A DNA stretch of 61,299 bases from Bryobacterales bacterium (GTDB taxonomy: Bacteria > Acidobacteriota > Terriglobia > Bryobacterales > Bryobacteraceae), in assembly GCA_003162425.1 (NCBI GenBank), contig PMOK01000191.1:1-61299 (forward strand). The letters are read 5' to 3'. The notes under the pieces were generated by a model. The model saw only the letters and a program-made list of their open reading frames with translations, had not been told where the DNA came from and did no database searches. Numbering within the stretch: the first letter of the stretch is position 1; each line of letters begins with the position of its first letter. This document shows positions 16,979 to 26,500 of the stretch, one piece after another. A program made the translations under genes and the position numbers.

Positions 16979-17701
16979 CTATATATCGCCTTCGGATTGC
17001 ACAGTTTGCAACTCCGCCAGTACGGTTTGGCTGGTCATCAAATGGTTGTTGACTGCAAAAAGTGCAAGTTGTAGACGACTGGTGACGCCAGTCTTACTAA
17101 AGATGTTCGTGAGATGGTGCTTGACAGTCCGCTCGCTGATGGAGAATTCCTGGCCAACCTCGCGGTTTGAGCGTCCGCTCGCAATCTTTGTGATGATGCC
17201 GAGTTCACGACGAGTTAGCCCATAAGCTTTGGGTGAAGTCGTCCCATTGCCGTGACCCAGTGATTCGCGTACAGACTCCAGGAGCAGGCTCACGCTTTCG
17301 TGGTCCAACGAGTAGTACCCGGTTGCGACACTCCGGATGCTCTGGAGCACAACTTCGGGAGGCGCCGTTCTGAGTACGATCCCATGGGCTCCCCAGCGGA
17401 AGGCTTCGACAACGGAGGTTTTCTCAATAGCACTCACCATCGCAACGATTCGGGAGGAAGCCAAGAAGCTCCATAGATCATTGCCCATCTCCAGCTCAAA
17501 CGGCCGAGGCAGCAGGGCCAGGTCAATCACAAGAACGTCCGGCTTAAATTGACGTGACAGTCTCACGATATCCGAAGAGTTTGAGACTTCTCCTGTAATT
17601 TGAATATCGCCCGCAGAATCCAGTGATTTCCGTATGCTCTGGCGAAAGGCCGGCCGGCCGTCGGCGATCACGATTCTAACGGGATTAGGCTCGCTGCTCA
17701 T
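16979..17701 (-). CDS. Atypical NarL/LuxR-type response regulator
   Basis: A 240-residue protein with an N-terminal receiver domain and a C-terminal LuxR helix-turn-helix (GLTRRELGIITKIASG, then SISERTVKHHLTNIFSKTG). The receiver is degenerate. The usual acidic DD pair is D14-G15 (IADGRP), the phospho-acceptor D60 (VLVIDLAL) is present, but the conserved Lys is Arg111 (IVLRT). Regulation may therefore be phosphorylation-independent or altered. No histidine kinase is seen in the window. Tight linkage to the exosortase gene (5-bp gap) suggests it controls exosortase/exopolysaccharide genes. ATG at 17701. Confidence 0.88.
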   Translation of the reverse strand: MSSEPNPVRIVIADGRPAFRQSIRKSLDSAGDIQITGEVSNSSDIVRLSRQFKPDVLVIDLALLPRPFELEMGNDLWSFLASSRIVAMVSAIEKTSVVEAFRWGAHGIVLRTAPPEVVLQSIRSVATGYYSLDHESVSLLLESVRESLGHGNGTTSPKAYGLTRRELGIITKIASGRSNREVGQEFSISERTVKHHLTNIFSKTGVTSRLQLALFAVNNHLMTSQTVLAELQTVQSEGDI

Positions 17702-17818
17702 GGCGATCTCTCTCTATGATTGACTTCCGATAGTGCCCGCTAAAGTCGTGGATGACTCTGCGTTAATAGTCACCGGGGACTAGCGGTATTCACGTACTTC
17801 GGGAAATCAGGACGTTTC

Positions 17819-17834
17819 GCTGGCCAAGGCCAGC
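17819..17834 (-). terminator. Perfect hairpin between BY-kinase and regulator genes
   Basis: GCTGGCC-AA-GGCCAGC lies in the 277-bp gap downstream of the BY-kinase gene and upstream of the regulator gene. No U-tract follows. It may end the Wzz-kinase transcript; the gap would then also hold the regulator promoter. Confidence 0.45.
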
Positions 17835-17978
17835 ACACAATTCGAAGATCTCAAAAGTTACTCTACGACTTTACGACGCAAAAGAAACTGCACTGGGCCT
17901 GCTGCTCTCACAACCCCAGCAGAGCATTCCTTGAGGGTCTAGCTTCGATTACTGTGGCCCCAGACCCATGGTTGGCCT

Positions 17979-18728
17979 TCACGACGGCCTTAGCGATCCG
18001 CCGTAGTAAGCAGAATAGAGATGGTCGAGCCCTTTGACACCGTTGAAGACGACGCCCAGCACACGTTGTCGTCCAAGAAGCGCCACAGCTTTCTCAACAG
18101 CGCGGCGAGGAGTGCGCCCGTCACGCACCGTCAGTAAAGTCGCACTCGTTTGCCGGGCCAGAGACAAGGCGTCAGTAAGTGGAGCGACCGGCGGAGAATC
18201 GATCAGAACCCAATCGAATAAAGGTGAGACCCTGGCCAGTACACTGGAGATCATCTCAGCTTGCAGCAATTCCGTTGGGTTCCGATCCGGATAGCCTGCG
18301 GGCAGCAGATACCAACCCAGCGGTTGCAACTTCCGGATCAGCGACAAGGGGTCCGCACCATCTCCCAAGCATTCGGCCAGTCCTGGCCGACGGGGCAGCC
18401 CTAAACGGTCACCTACAGTCGGCTGATGAAGGTCGCCCTCGATCAAAAGAACGCTTCGCTTTCCTCGGTCCGCCAACGCCGTGGCGAGGTTAAGGGCGAT
18501 CGTGGTCTTTCCGTCTTGAGGTAGCGGACTAGTAATCAATAGACTCTTGAGCTTGCCAGCATTCCAGAGCTCTCCAAGAATCATCCGCAGGTACCTGAAC
18601 CGGTCAGCAGCAGAACTGTGAGGTTCCGTGTAATAAAAGATGCGGCTTTCCGGACGTACCTGAACCTCCAGCACGGGCATCAGTGGGAGCCCGGGAGATG
18701 TTGCGGCACCCACGATAGACTGATTCAT
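17979..18728 (-). CDS. Exopolysaccharide tyrosine autokinase (CpsD/BY-kinase)
   Basis: About 249 residues from ATG 18728 (MNQSIVG). Walker A is PLPQDGKTT, Walker A' is VLLIEGDLHQPT, Walker B is WVLIDSPP. A C-terminal tyrosine cluster YSAYY is present, as needed for autophosphorylation. The A' motif departs from the usual LLIDADLRRP: the first Asp is Glu and the Arg is His, while the second Asp remains. BY-kinases pair with a Wzz/GNVR membrane partner to control chain length and export; that partner is coded just upstream (18891-20492). This resembles the PEP-CTERM-locus tyrosine autokinases. An upstream in-frame extension to 18827 is less likely. Confidence 0.88.
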   Translation of the reverse strand: MNQSIVGAATSPGLPLMPVLEVQVRPESRIFYYTEPHSSAADRFRYLRMILGELWNAGKLKSLLITSPLPQDGKTTIALNLATALADRGKRSVLLIEGDLHQPTVGDRLGLPRRPGLAECLGDGADPLSLIRKLQPLGWYLLPAGYPDRNPTELLQAEMISSVLARVSPLFDWVLIDSPPVAPLTDALSLARQTSATLLTVRDGRTPRRAVEKAVALLGRQRVLGVVFNGVKGLDHLYSAYYGGSLRPS

Positions 18729-18890
18729 ACGTGTAGCTCCGTTCGAAATCGCTTGCTCCTCTTCACAATGGTAGTCGTCGCCTCTAAGGTCAGGGTGAAA
18801 TCGATCGCTCTCCAACCTTCGCTCCAAGTTCGTATTACTAAATCAAAACCACTCGCAGTATGAACTTCAACATTCTTCTCCGGTGCTGTT

Positions 18891-20492
18891 TTATCCGTGC
18901 CGGTACAAGTAGTACTCATAACATTCGGCCAACAACACCGCCAGCGTCAAGCCGGTCCCTGCCGCCCACTCCATTGCGTTCCTCCAAGTGCGAGACTGTT
19001 TCTCGGCCGGTGTGAGCAGCAAAGGTATTCCTATTACCATCGGCAGTGCAAGCCGCTCGATCACGGCGTCTTCCGAACAAAAGGAGTCATTCATAAACTC
19101 CATCAGGAAAGCAAGCGCTAGGCCGAGTAAGAGCCCGGCTCCCGCGCCGCACAAACCGATTTTAATACGGTTCGGGCTAGTCGGGATTGTAGGCAAGCTC
19201 GGTCGGTCAATAAGCCGGAATTGCTGCCCCTGCTGACGCTTTTCGAGATCAGCCCCCATTTGCGACTGCATTTCTTTGTTCAATAGATCGGCATAGTCCA
19301 CCTTCAATAGCTCATAGTTTCTCATGATCGAAGCTATCTGTTGCTCTCTCACGGGCGTTTGATTGATGCGATTTTGGTACTGGTCGATCGCTACTTCGAG
19401 ATGCTTCTCATTTTTGGTGAGGTTCTCGATCTCAAGCCGATTAGATTCAAGCTGACTCCTGAGTTGAACGATCGAAATATCTTGGGCGACGCCACCGAAA
19501 GAACTGGACCGGGACTCGGCATTGGCTGTGTCGGCTCCCGGCGCTTTCGCCACCCCGGTCAACGTTCTGAGCGTGGCTTCCTTATCCGCAATTTTCTGGT
19601 TGATCTTGATAACGGGGGGATACAGGGGTGTGTAGAGGCTTAGGAGTTCCTCCTTTTCAGACTGAAGCCTACTCAACTCGGCTTGCATAATGAGTGCCCG
19701 TTGTTGGCTTAGAGACTGAAGGTACTCCCGCTGCTCTCTTGCTCGACTTAAACCGTTAATTGTGTTCTGCAGCTGTCCTTGAAGACCGCTTAAGATCGCC
19801 AAGTTTCCTTGCTGCTGCTCCGGCAATTCTCCCAGGTGCCCCATTTTGAACTTTCGCACCTGCTCCTCTGCTTCCGCTAATTTGGTCTTGGTGGCATCGA
19901 GTCGTTCGTGCAGGAAGTTGGTTGTGGTTGTGGCTTGATGTTCGCGGGTCTCCAAATTCTGTTCAATAAACAGTGACGTCAATTTACTGGTGACCTCCTG
20001 AGCTAGCTGTGCGTTGCTCGCGAGGAAGGAGATCTTGAAGGAATTCACGTCCCTCTGGCTTGAGCTATTCTCCGGCTGGATTTCAATATCATGCCGCATT
20101 CGATCCAGCAGGTTTTCCGGGGACATACTCTTGCGTTCTTGCGCGTAGAGATTGAACTCCTCAATAATCGCTAGCAGTCGGGTGCGAGACAAAACCTCTT
20201 GCGTCGTAGCCTGAAGTGCCTCGCGGATATCGGTAGTGGATGTAGGAAGGACGTAACGCTGGGGGACTTGTTGCTGTACGACCAGGAGAGTAGCCTCTGA
20301 GCTGTATTGATTGGGGAAACGAGACAAAACAAATAAGGTTGCGAAGGTCGTGAAGCTGACGGAAAGCAACACCCACCACCGGCGTCTTGTAACGGTCTCG
20401 CGAAACCGGTCGACTGTCTCGTTTAGGCTAGGTTCGGTTTGAGCGAAATTTGCTGACCGTAATATCGGAGACTCGGAATCCAGCATTCGCAT
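18891..20492 (-). CDS. Wzz/GNVR chain-length determinant (polysaccharide co-polymerase)
   Basis: About 533 residues from ATG 20492. A first membrane segment (RRWWVLLSVSFTTFATLFVL) is followed by a large periplasmic region rich in coiled coil (residues ~170-420; TKTKLAEAEEQVRKFK-like heptads). A GNVR-type region (PVREQQIASIMRNYELLKVDYADLL) and the Pro-rich PTIPTSPNR lead into a second membrane segment. The C-terminus bears one more hydrophobic stretch. It sets polymer length and forms a trans-envelope channel scaffold with the BY-kinase coded downstream. A longer start at 20588 is possible, but it would overlap the putative promoter at 20598-20613, so 20492 is favoured. Confidence 0.88.
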   Translation of the reverse strand: MRMLDSESPILRSANFAQTEPSLNETVDRFRETVTRRRWWVLLSVSFTTFATLFVLSRFPNQYSSEATLLVVQQQVPQRYVLPTSTTDIREALQATTQEVLSRTRLLAIIEEFNLYAQERKSMSPENLLDRMRHDIEIQPENSSSQRDVNSFKISFLASNAQLAQEVTSKLTSLFIEQNLETREHQATTTTNFLHERLDATKTKLAEAEEQVRKFKMGHLGELPEQQQGNLAILSGLQGQLQNTINGLSRAREQREYLQSLSQQRALIMQAELSRLQSEKEELLSLYTPLYPPVIKINQKIADKEATLRTLTGVAKAPGADTANAESRSSSFGGVAQDISIVQLRSQLESNRLEIENLTKNEKHLEVAIDQYQNRINQTPVREQQIASIMRNYELLKVDYADLLNKEMQSQMGADLEKRQQGQQFRLIDRPSLPTIPTSPNRIKIGLCGAGAGLLLGLALAFLMEFMNDSFCSEDAVIERLALPMVIGIPLLLTPAEKQSRTWRNAMEWAAGTGLTLAVLLAECYEYYLYRHG

Positions 20493-20597
20493 ATTAGTTG
20501 TTTTGATCGCCCTAACAGAGGCGACGTCCAAACTGGTAAACCTTCCGACGGACACGAATTGCCCGGTCCCGGAGCCACTGCCCGCCAAAGTTGTATG

Positions 20598-20613
20598 TGC
20601 AGTTTAGTCACCA
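20598..20613 (-). promoter_or_regulatory. Possible sigma-54 (-24/-12) element before the Wzz gene
   Basis: The minus strand reads TGGTGACTAAACTGCA, with the exact GG-N10-GC spacing. Only 7 of 12 consensus positions match, but the 3' half (AACTGCA) equals that of the site before the NusG-like gene. A transcript would begin near 20587, giving a ~95-nt leader. The rest of 20614-21009 holds the dyad at 20694 and no gene. Confidence 0.35.
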
Positions 20614-20693
20614 CATGGGTTTGGATCGTTAACCCGTTTGTTTACAATTCACTCGATGGCCGCTGCTCGCAAAAAGATTCGGACAACGTCCTA

Positions 20694-20711
20694 TTTATGG
20701 GACTAAAGTCC
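20694..20711. promoter_or_regulatory. Dyad TTTATGGGACTAAAGTCC upstream of the Wzz operon
   Basis: GGGACT-AA-AGTCCC (20699-20712) is a 6-bp dyad with a 2-nt centre. With the flanking TTTATG it matches a copy at 55000-55017 at 17 of 18 positions. It lies 202 bp before the Wzz start and 81 bp before the -24/-12-like element, a distance typical of enhancer-binding-protein sites. Confidence 0.5.
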
Positions 20712-21009
20712 CAGTTGCAGAACCGGATTCCTCAAGTTCGAATTCAAGCTCCCTTACCAGAATCTAGCCTCTCGTGAAACCGCCGGCCCGATGTCAACTC
20801 GCATGGGCCTTTGGTCAACCTTCGCGCCAAGCCCCTGGGGGCATACAGCGACCAGATTGTTGGCTGGTTAGCGAATCGTGAAGAGTACGGTTTTCAGATC
20901 TGTAAGTTGTTGGTCCGCGACTCGCTGGACCTGCGGTCCCAGCCCCCAGATAGCCGTGAGTCGTTTAATCGGGATCGTCCACGTCCATCGCTTCGTTCCG
21001 TTTGTGTGT

Positions 21010-22308
21010 TCAATTGGTGCTGGCCGGGTCGGCAGCTGGAGAGTGTTCCGCCCACACATCAGCATAAGGTCCCGAGACCGCCACTGCCGGATGAACTGGC
21101 TCGAGAGAAAATCTTGAGGAAACACAACCAAGTGTCTCTTCAGCAATCCTTCGCTGATCTGCGGGGCCAAGCCCCGGGTACATAGGTAATGAGAGTATTT
21201 CCTTGGCCACTTTCTCGGCGGTAGGGAAATCGCCTTCCCGATAGTACAATCCTGAGTACGCCTTTTGTAGATGAAGAGGGATGGGATAGTGAATCCCCGT
21301 TCCTATGCCCGCCTCGGCGAGGCGCTTTTGAACCAGCTCGCGATTTTGCAGACGAATCACATATAAGTGGTACACCGGCTTGGCCCAGGTTGGCTCATGA
21401 GGCAGACCAATGGCAGCGTCCGCGGCGGCAAGCAGTTGCCGATAGCGACGCGCGCTCTCTCGACGCGCCTCATTCCAGGCCGCCAGATGGCGCAGTTTGA
21501 CCCGCAAGAATCCAGCCTGGATCGCGTCTAGCCGGCCGTTGTAGCCCTCCATGTCGTGATAATACTTTTGAGCCTGCCCATGGTCGCGAAGCATTCGGAT
21601 TTTCCGCGCCACGTCCTGGTCGCTTGTTGTAACTGCGCCCGCCTCGCCACAAGCGCCTAAATTCTTCCCGGGATAAAAACTAAAAGCCGCCGCCTTCCCC
21701 ATTGAGCCGGCTTTTTTCCAACGATTCTCTTTGGCCGAAAAATATTCCGCACCGTGCGCCTGGCAGGCATCCTCTACCACCATCAAGTTGTAGTCCTTGG
21801 CGAGCTCCAAGATGTCGTCCATGGCCGCCATCTGCCCGTACAGGTGCACAGGCACAATCGCGGTCACTGGACGTCTGGTCCTTCGATGGAAAGTCTTCCG
21901 GGTGGCTGTGTCGAAATAACAGTCGTTTTCGAGGTAATCCCGCAGCCTTTCGGGGTCCATGTTATACGTCCGCTCTTCCACGTCGACAAAGTCCGGCTGA
22001 GCCCCGGCCTGCGAGATGGCTTCGGCTGTCGCGATAAAGGTGTTCGGGACTGTGATGACTATATCGCCCTGCTTGATACCGGAAGCAATTAGAGCGAACC
22101 TTAGAGCGTCCGTGCCGTTCGCGACGCCCACACAGTACTGACTGTCACAATACTGGGCGAATTCCCGTTCAAACTCTTCGACCATGGGGCCGCCTATGAA
22201 ACTCGCGCCTCTCAATGCAGCCCTAAAAACTCCGCACAGTTCTTCCTTCAGCTCCTCATGAGGAGTAACCAGATCCAGGAACGGAATCGTATTCATGGTT
22301 GTGTTCAT
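21010..22308 (-). CDS. PLP-dependent sugar aminotransferase (DegT/DnrJ/EryC1; WbpE-like)
   Basis: A 432-residue DegT-family enzyme. Landmarks are GGPMVEEFEREFA, GVANGTDALRFAL, VVEDACQAHGAEYF and AFSFYPGKNLGACGEAGA, where the Lys forms the PLP aldimine. It transaminates a 3-keto (or 4-keto) nucleotide sugar. Its ATG overlaps the stop of the hexapeptide acetyltransferase (ATGA, 22305-22308), with AAGGAG inside that gene, so the two steps are translationally coupled. This pairing is typical of WbpE-WbpD or FdtB-FdtC. The C-terminus extends ~40 residues beyond the usual fold. With the WbpA- and WbpB-like enzymes elsewhere in the locus it could form a 2,3-diamino uronic acid. Confidence 0.88.
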   Translation of the reverse strand: MNTTMNTIPFLDLVTPHEELKEELCGVFRAALRGASFIGGPMVEEFEREFAQYCDSQYCVGVANGTDALRFALIASGIKQGDIVITVPNTFIATAEAISQAGAQPDFVDVEERTYNMDPERLRDYLENDCYFDTATRKTFHRRTRRPVTAIVPVHLYGQMAAMDDILELAKDYNLMVVEDACQAHGAEYFSAKENRWKKAGSMGKAAAFSFYPGKNLGACGEAGAVTTSDQDVARKIRMLRDHGQAQKYYHDMEGYNGRLDAIQAGFLRVKLRHLAAWNEARRESARRYRQLLAAADAAIGLPHEPTWAKPVYHLYVIRLQNRELVQKRLAEAGIGTGIHYPIPLHLQKAYSGLYYREGDFPTAEKVAKEILSLPMYPGLGPADQRRIAEETLGCVSSRFSLEPVHPAVAVSGPYADVWAEHSPAADPASTN

Positions 22309-22805
22309 TTTGATCTCCTTATTTGTATAGGCGCGATCACGCGCAATTCCCGTGCCGGATTTCCTGCGACGATCGCATTCGGAGGCACGCTCTTAGTCAC
22401 CACGCTGCCAGCCCCAACGATGGCATGCTCACCCACCGTGATCTTGGAGAGGATGGTGGCTCCGGATCCGATGGAAGCTCCTTTTTTGATGAGGGTAGCC
22501 TCCACCTTCCAGTCCGCTTCGGTTTGTAAACCGCCGTCGGGGTTGGTCGCTCTCGGGTAGCTGTCGTTGATGAAGGTGACGCCGTGACCTATGAAGACGT
22601 TGTCTTCGATGGTTACACCTTCACAGACGAACGTGTGACTGGATATTTTGCAGTTCTTCCCGATCTTCGCGTTCTTCTGAATTTCAACAAATGCGCCGAT
22701 CTTGGTGTGGTCTCCGATTTCACAACCATAAAGGTTAATGAATTTGGACATTTTAACGTCTCTGCCGAGTTTAACGTCGTCAGAGATAGACAAGTGGTTG
22801 TTCAT
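22305..22805 (-). CDS. Nucleotide-sugar N-acetyltransferase (left-handed beta-helix; WbpD/FdtC-like)
   Basis: A 166-residue hexapeptide-repeat acetyltransferase (IGDHTKIGAFVEIQKNAKIGKNCKI, then NVFIGHGVTFIND, KKGASIGSGATILSKITVGEHAIVGAGSVVTKSVPPNAIVAGNPAREL). The N-loop region YPRATNPDG and the downstream coupled aminotransferase match the WbpD/FdtC group, which acetylates the newly introduced amino group of a nucleotide sugar with acetyl-CoA. It acts as a trimer in the cytoplasm. ATG start at 22805; the upstream gap to the giant gene is only 73 bp. Confidence 0.87.
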   Translation of the reverse strand: MNNHLSISDDVKLGRDVKMSKFINLYGCEIGDHTKIGAFVEIQKNAKIGKNCKISSHTFVCEGVTIEDNVFIGHGVTFINDSYPRATNPDGGLQTEADWKVEATLIKKGASIGSGATILSKITVGEHAIVGAGSVVTKSVPPNAIVAGNPARELRVIAPIQIRRSK

Positions 22806-22878
22806 AAGTGAATGAGTTCTTTACACTCCTTTGGGAAATGGTGAAGCGTACAGCTGGATGGATCGAATGCCGGCCGGG

Positions 22879-23530
22879 TTAGGGCGTTAGAATTTCGCAG
22901 ATGGCCAGGTTCCAGCGGTCCTTGGTGGGCGCCGTGTCGTTGATCGTTACGGTTGTTCCAAGCGTCGGCGTAGGAGCGGTTTGCCGCTGGACCCAATAGG
23001 TGTCTTGTACACTCGTGGCGAGGTCTTGGTGTACCATCGTTTGGCCTGTGCCCAGCGTGCGGGCTGTCGAGGTATCCCAGTCGTCACCACCGCCGACCAC
23101 CCAAGAATTATTCTTGGTTGTGACTAGGCTGGCCGTAGGCGCACCGGAGGCCGCACCCTTGCTTGCGGTTGCCCCAATAGCGCCTGAGCCGCTTGTCCCG
23201 GTGGTGTTGACGTTCTTAAAGCTCATCACAGTCATCGATGAATAAACACTCTGTGACAACGTCGCCTGCACGGTCACGTTAGTAAGAGCGGCAGTTGCGA
23301 AGGCTCTCCAGATCTCAGCCGTACCGTCTTGGGTGTTGCTTCGCACCACCAACACCCATGTCAATCCACCGCCCGTGATGCTTTTGACGGTGGTGTTCGT
23401 GCCACTGAGCCAGTCCGAGGAAACAAATGCCAGCAATAATTCATTCGCGGTTGTGGTCGAGAAAGCGGCCGTCGCAATTGTCGTTGATCTCGCCGTCGCG
23501 TCCTTGGAGACAGTCGCGTCGATTGCGATA
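22879..23530 (-). repeat. Terminal module shared with the 3.8-10.0 kb protein
   Basis: Codes ATVSKDATARS, NELLLAFVSSDW, TWVLVVRSNTQ, EIWRAFATAALTNVTV, MTVMSFKNV, SWVVGGGDDWD, DTYWVQRQ and WNLAICEIL. It is colinear with modules at 3794-4450 and 7350-8005. Conservation of only the ends and this C-terminal part between two otherwise different giants suggests a role in secretion or surface attachment. Confidence 0.7.
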
Positions 23531-26500
23531 GCAGTCGCGAAATTGACGCTGGCCAGATTGGCGGTGGTAACTGTCACTGCCTGGCTGGCGGGCAGGAAGG
23601 TATATCCGGACTTGGTCGGGGTGACCGTGTAGCTACCGCTTGCAATGTTCGTGAAAGTGTAGGTGCCCGTGCTAGATGCGGTGGTGGTGGCCACGGTGGT
23701 GCTGCCGCTGGTAAGCGTTACGGTGGCCGCATTTCCTCCGTTACCGGCGACGGTTCCCGATATCGTCAACGCTCCCGTTCCACTTAAAGGAACAGTTTGA
23801 GGACTGCCGGTAGCGTTATCGGCCACGCTGATTGCGGCCGACCTGGCCCCTCCTGCAAGTGGGGCGAACTTAGCCGTGATTATACAGTTGCCGCCAACGG
23901 CAATACTTGCGGTGCAGGTATTTGTCTCGGAGAAATCCCCGGCATTGGCGCCGGTGATTGTGATGCTGGTAATGGTCAACGAGGCGGTACCCGTGTTGCT
24001 TAGAGTGATCGCCGTGCCTGCGGTGGTAGTGCCGAGGGAAACGGTTCCGAAGGCGGCCGATGTGGGCGCCAGCGTGACTATGGGCGCTGTGCCTGTGCCG
24101 CTTAAACCTGCCGTCTGCGGGCTGCCGGAAGCGTTGTCCGTAATGGCGACTGAGGCGCTTCGCGCGCCGGTGGCTGTCGGCGTGAACGTGACGCTGATCG
24201 AGCAATTGCCCCCTGCCGCCACGCTGGTGCCGCAAGTGTTGGTTTGAGAGAAGTCGCCACTGTTGGTTCCCGTGATGGCGATGCTGGTTATGCTCATTGC
24301 GACAGTGCCGGTGTTTGAAAGCGTAATCGCCTGAGCGGCACTGGAGGTTCCGATGGACTGGCCGACAAAAGTGAGCGACGTTGGCGCCAAACCGGCGATG
24401 GGAACCGCGCCGGTTCCAGTCAAGCCAACCGTTTGCGGGCTGCCGGAAGCGGTGTCCGTGATGGTGACTGAGGCGCTTCGGGCGCCGGTGGCGGTCGGCT
24501 TGAACGTTACGCTGATCGAGCAGTTGGACCCGTTTGCGAGAGTGGCTCCGCAGGTGGTTGTCTCTGAGAAGTCCCCACTGTTGGTCCCAGTGATGGCTAT
24601 GCTGGTTAGGTTCATAGTGCCGGTGCCAGTGTTGGAGACAGTAATCGCCTGAACCGCGCTGGGTGTGCCCACTAGCGTGTTAGAAAAAGTGAGCGACGTA
24701 GGCACAAGGGTTATCGTCGGCGCCACAACTAGCCCTGTCAAGCTAATGCCTTGAGGGCTGAAGACGCCGTTGTCGGCGAGGCTTACCGCGGCGTTTTCTG
24801 TGCTGGTCTGGCTCGGAGTGAAGGTTACGCTGATGGTGCAGGTGCCGTTTGAGGCCACGGTTCCGCCGCAAGTATTGGTTTGGGCAAAGTCTGCACTGTT
24901 GGCGCCGATGATTGTTATGCTGTTGAAGCTCAGGGCAGCGGCGCCTGAGTTGGTTACCGTAACAACTTGGGGCGCGCTGGTAGTTCCGCTGGCTTGGTTA
25001 AATGAGAGTGAGGGGGGCGCCAGGCTGATAGTCGTTGTCGCCATGACTACATCAACCCAGTAATTGGTCGAGTTAAAACTGGTTTGAGGGAATGAGCTCA
25101 CAGAGCCGTAGGTGAAAACACCGTCCGGGCTTGCACTATTCGAGAGAGCGTGGAGTGGAGGGTTGTCCAAACCAGTGGCGAAGTATGCCCCATCGCCTGA
25201 ATAGTGGCCGCTCGGGGCGAAATAAGAAGCGACATAGGTGGTGTTTGCAGTGATTGGTACTGGACTGCTGAAATTGACCTGTTGCCACCCGGATGCGCTC
25301 TCGCCGGTAAAGGTGGCGGTAGCGAGCAGCACCCCGGCCGTGGTCCACAGGTTCCCAATGTGAGTCCCCGTATTCGCGGCACTTTTATAGAATCTGATTC
25401 CTGTGATGTAACCGTTCAGGTCGGAGGTGAACTTGACGCCGACTTCCACCGACTTCGAATCACCAGCGTCCGGCGTGGTTGGCGTGCCATTCGCGCCCCA
25501 GATGGTGCAGGGACAGACTCCAGGCGGAGGCAGCGAGGCTACGCCGGAACCCGCTAATGTAACGGTTTGCGGACTTCCTAGAGCATTGTCAGTTATCGTC
25601 AGAGTGGCGCTACGCGGTCCCGCCCCGGTTGGACTGAACGCAATGCTTATGGTGCAGCTGGTTCCCGCCCCCAGGGTCGCGCCGCAGGTCTCTGCTGTTT
25701 GCGTGAAATCTCCGCCGTTGGTCCCTGTGATTGCGATGCTGGTCAGATTCAGGGTGCTTGATGTAGTGTTGGACACGGTCACTACTTGGGCAGTGCTGCT
25801 GGTTCCTAAGAGCTGACTATTAAACGAAAGTAACGAGGGGGACACCACGCTTGGCATGTAGACCACGTCCACCCAGTAATTCGTCGAGCCAAAGGTCGAT
25901 TGTGGGAACGAACTCGTCGCAGCATAGGTGAAAACCCCGTTGGCGCTTACAGTGTTGGCAAGTGCCTGGAGTGGAGGCGTGTTCACGCCGGCTGAGGCGA
26001 AGGCTAGGCCATCGGCCGAATAGTGTCCAACCGGGGCATAGTATGAGGCGACGTAAGTTGTGTTTGCCGCGATCGCCACCGGACTGCTAAAATTCATCTG
26101 CTGCCACCCGGATGCGCCTTCATTCGTGAAGGTTACGGTAGCAAGTTGGGTGCCTGCCGTGGTCCACAGGTTCCCAATGTGAGTCCCGGTGTTGGCAGCG
26201 CTCTTGTAAAACCTGATGCCAGTGATAAACCCATTTTGGGTGGCCGTGAATTTGACGCCTACTTCGGTTGCACTGCCGTCACCGCTGTCTGGAGTCGCAG
26301 GCATTGCCGTCCCGCTCCAGAGGCTGCACGGACACAATCCAGGCGGAGGCGCGGTCGCCACGCCGGTACCGGTCAAGCCGATCGTTTCCGGGCTCCCGGG
26401 TGTATTGTCGACGATCGACACGGTGGCGCTACGCGTCGCCAGGGCAGTCGGTATGAATGTGACACTGATGATGCAGTAAGCTCCCGCAGCCAAACTGGTA

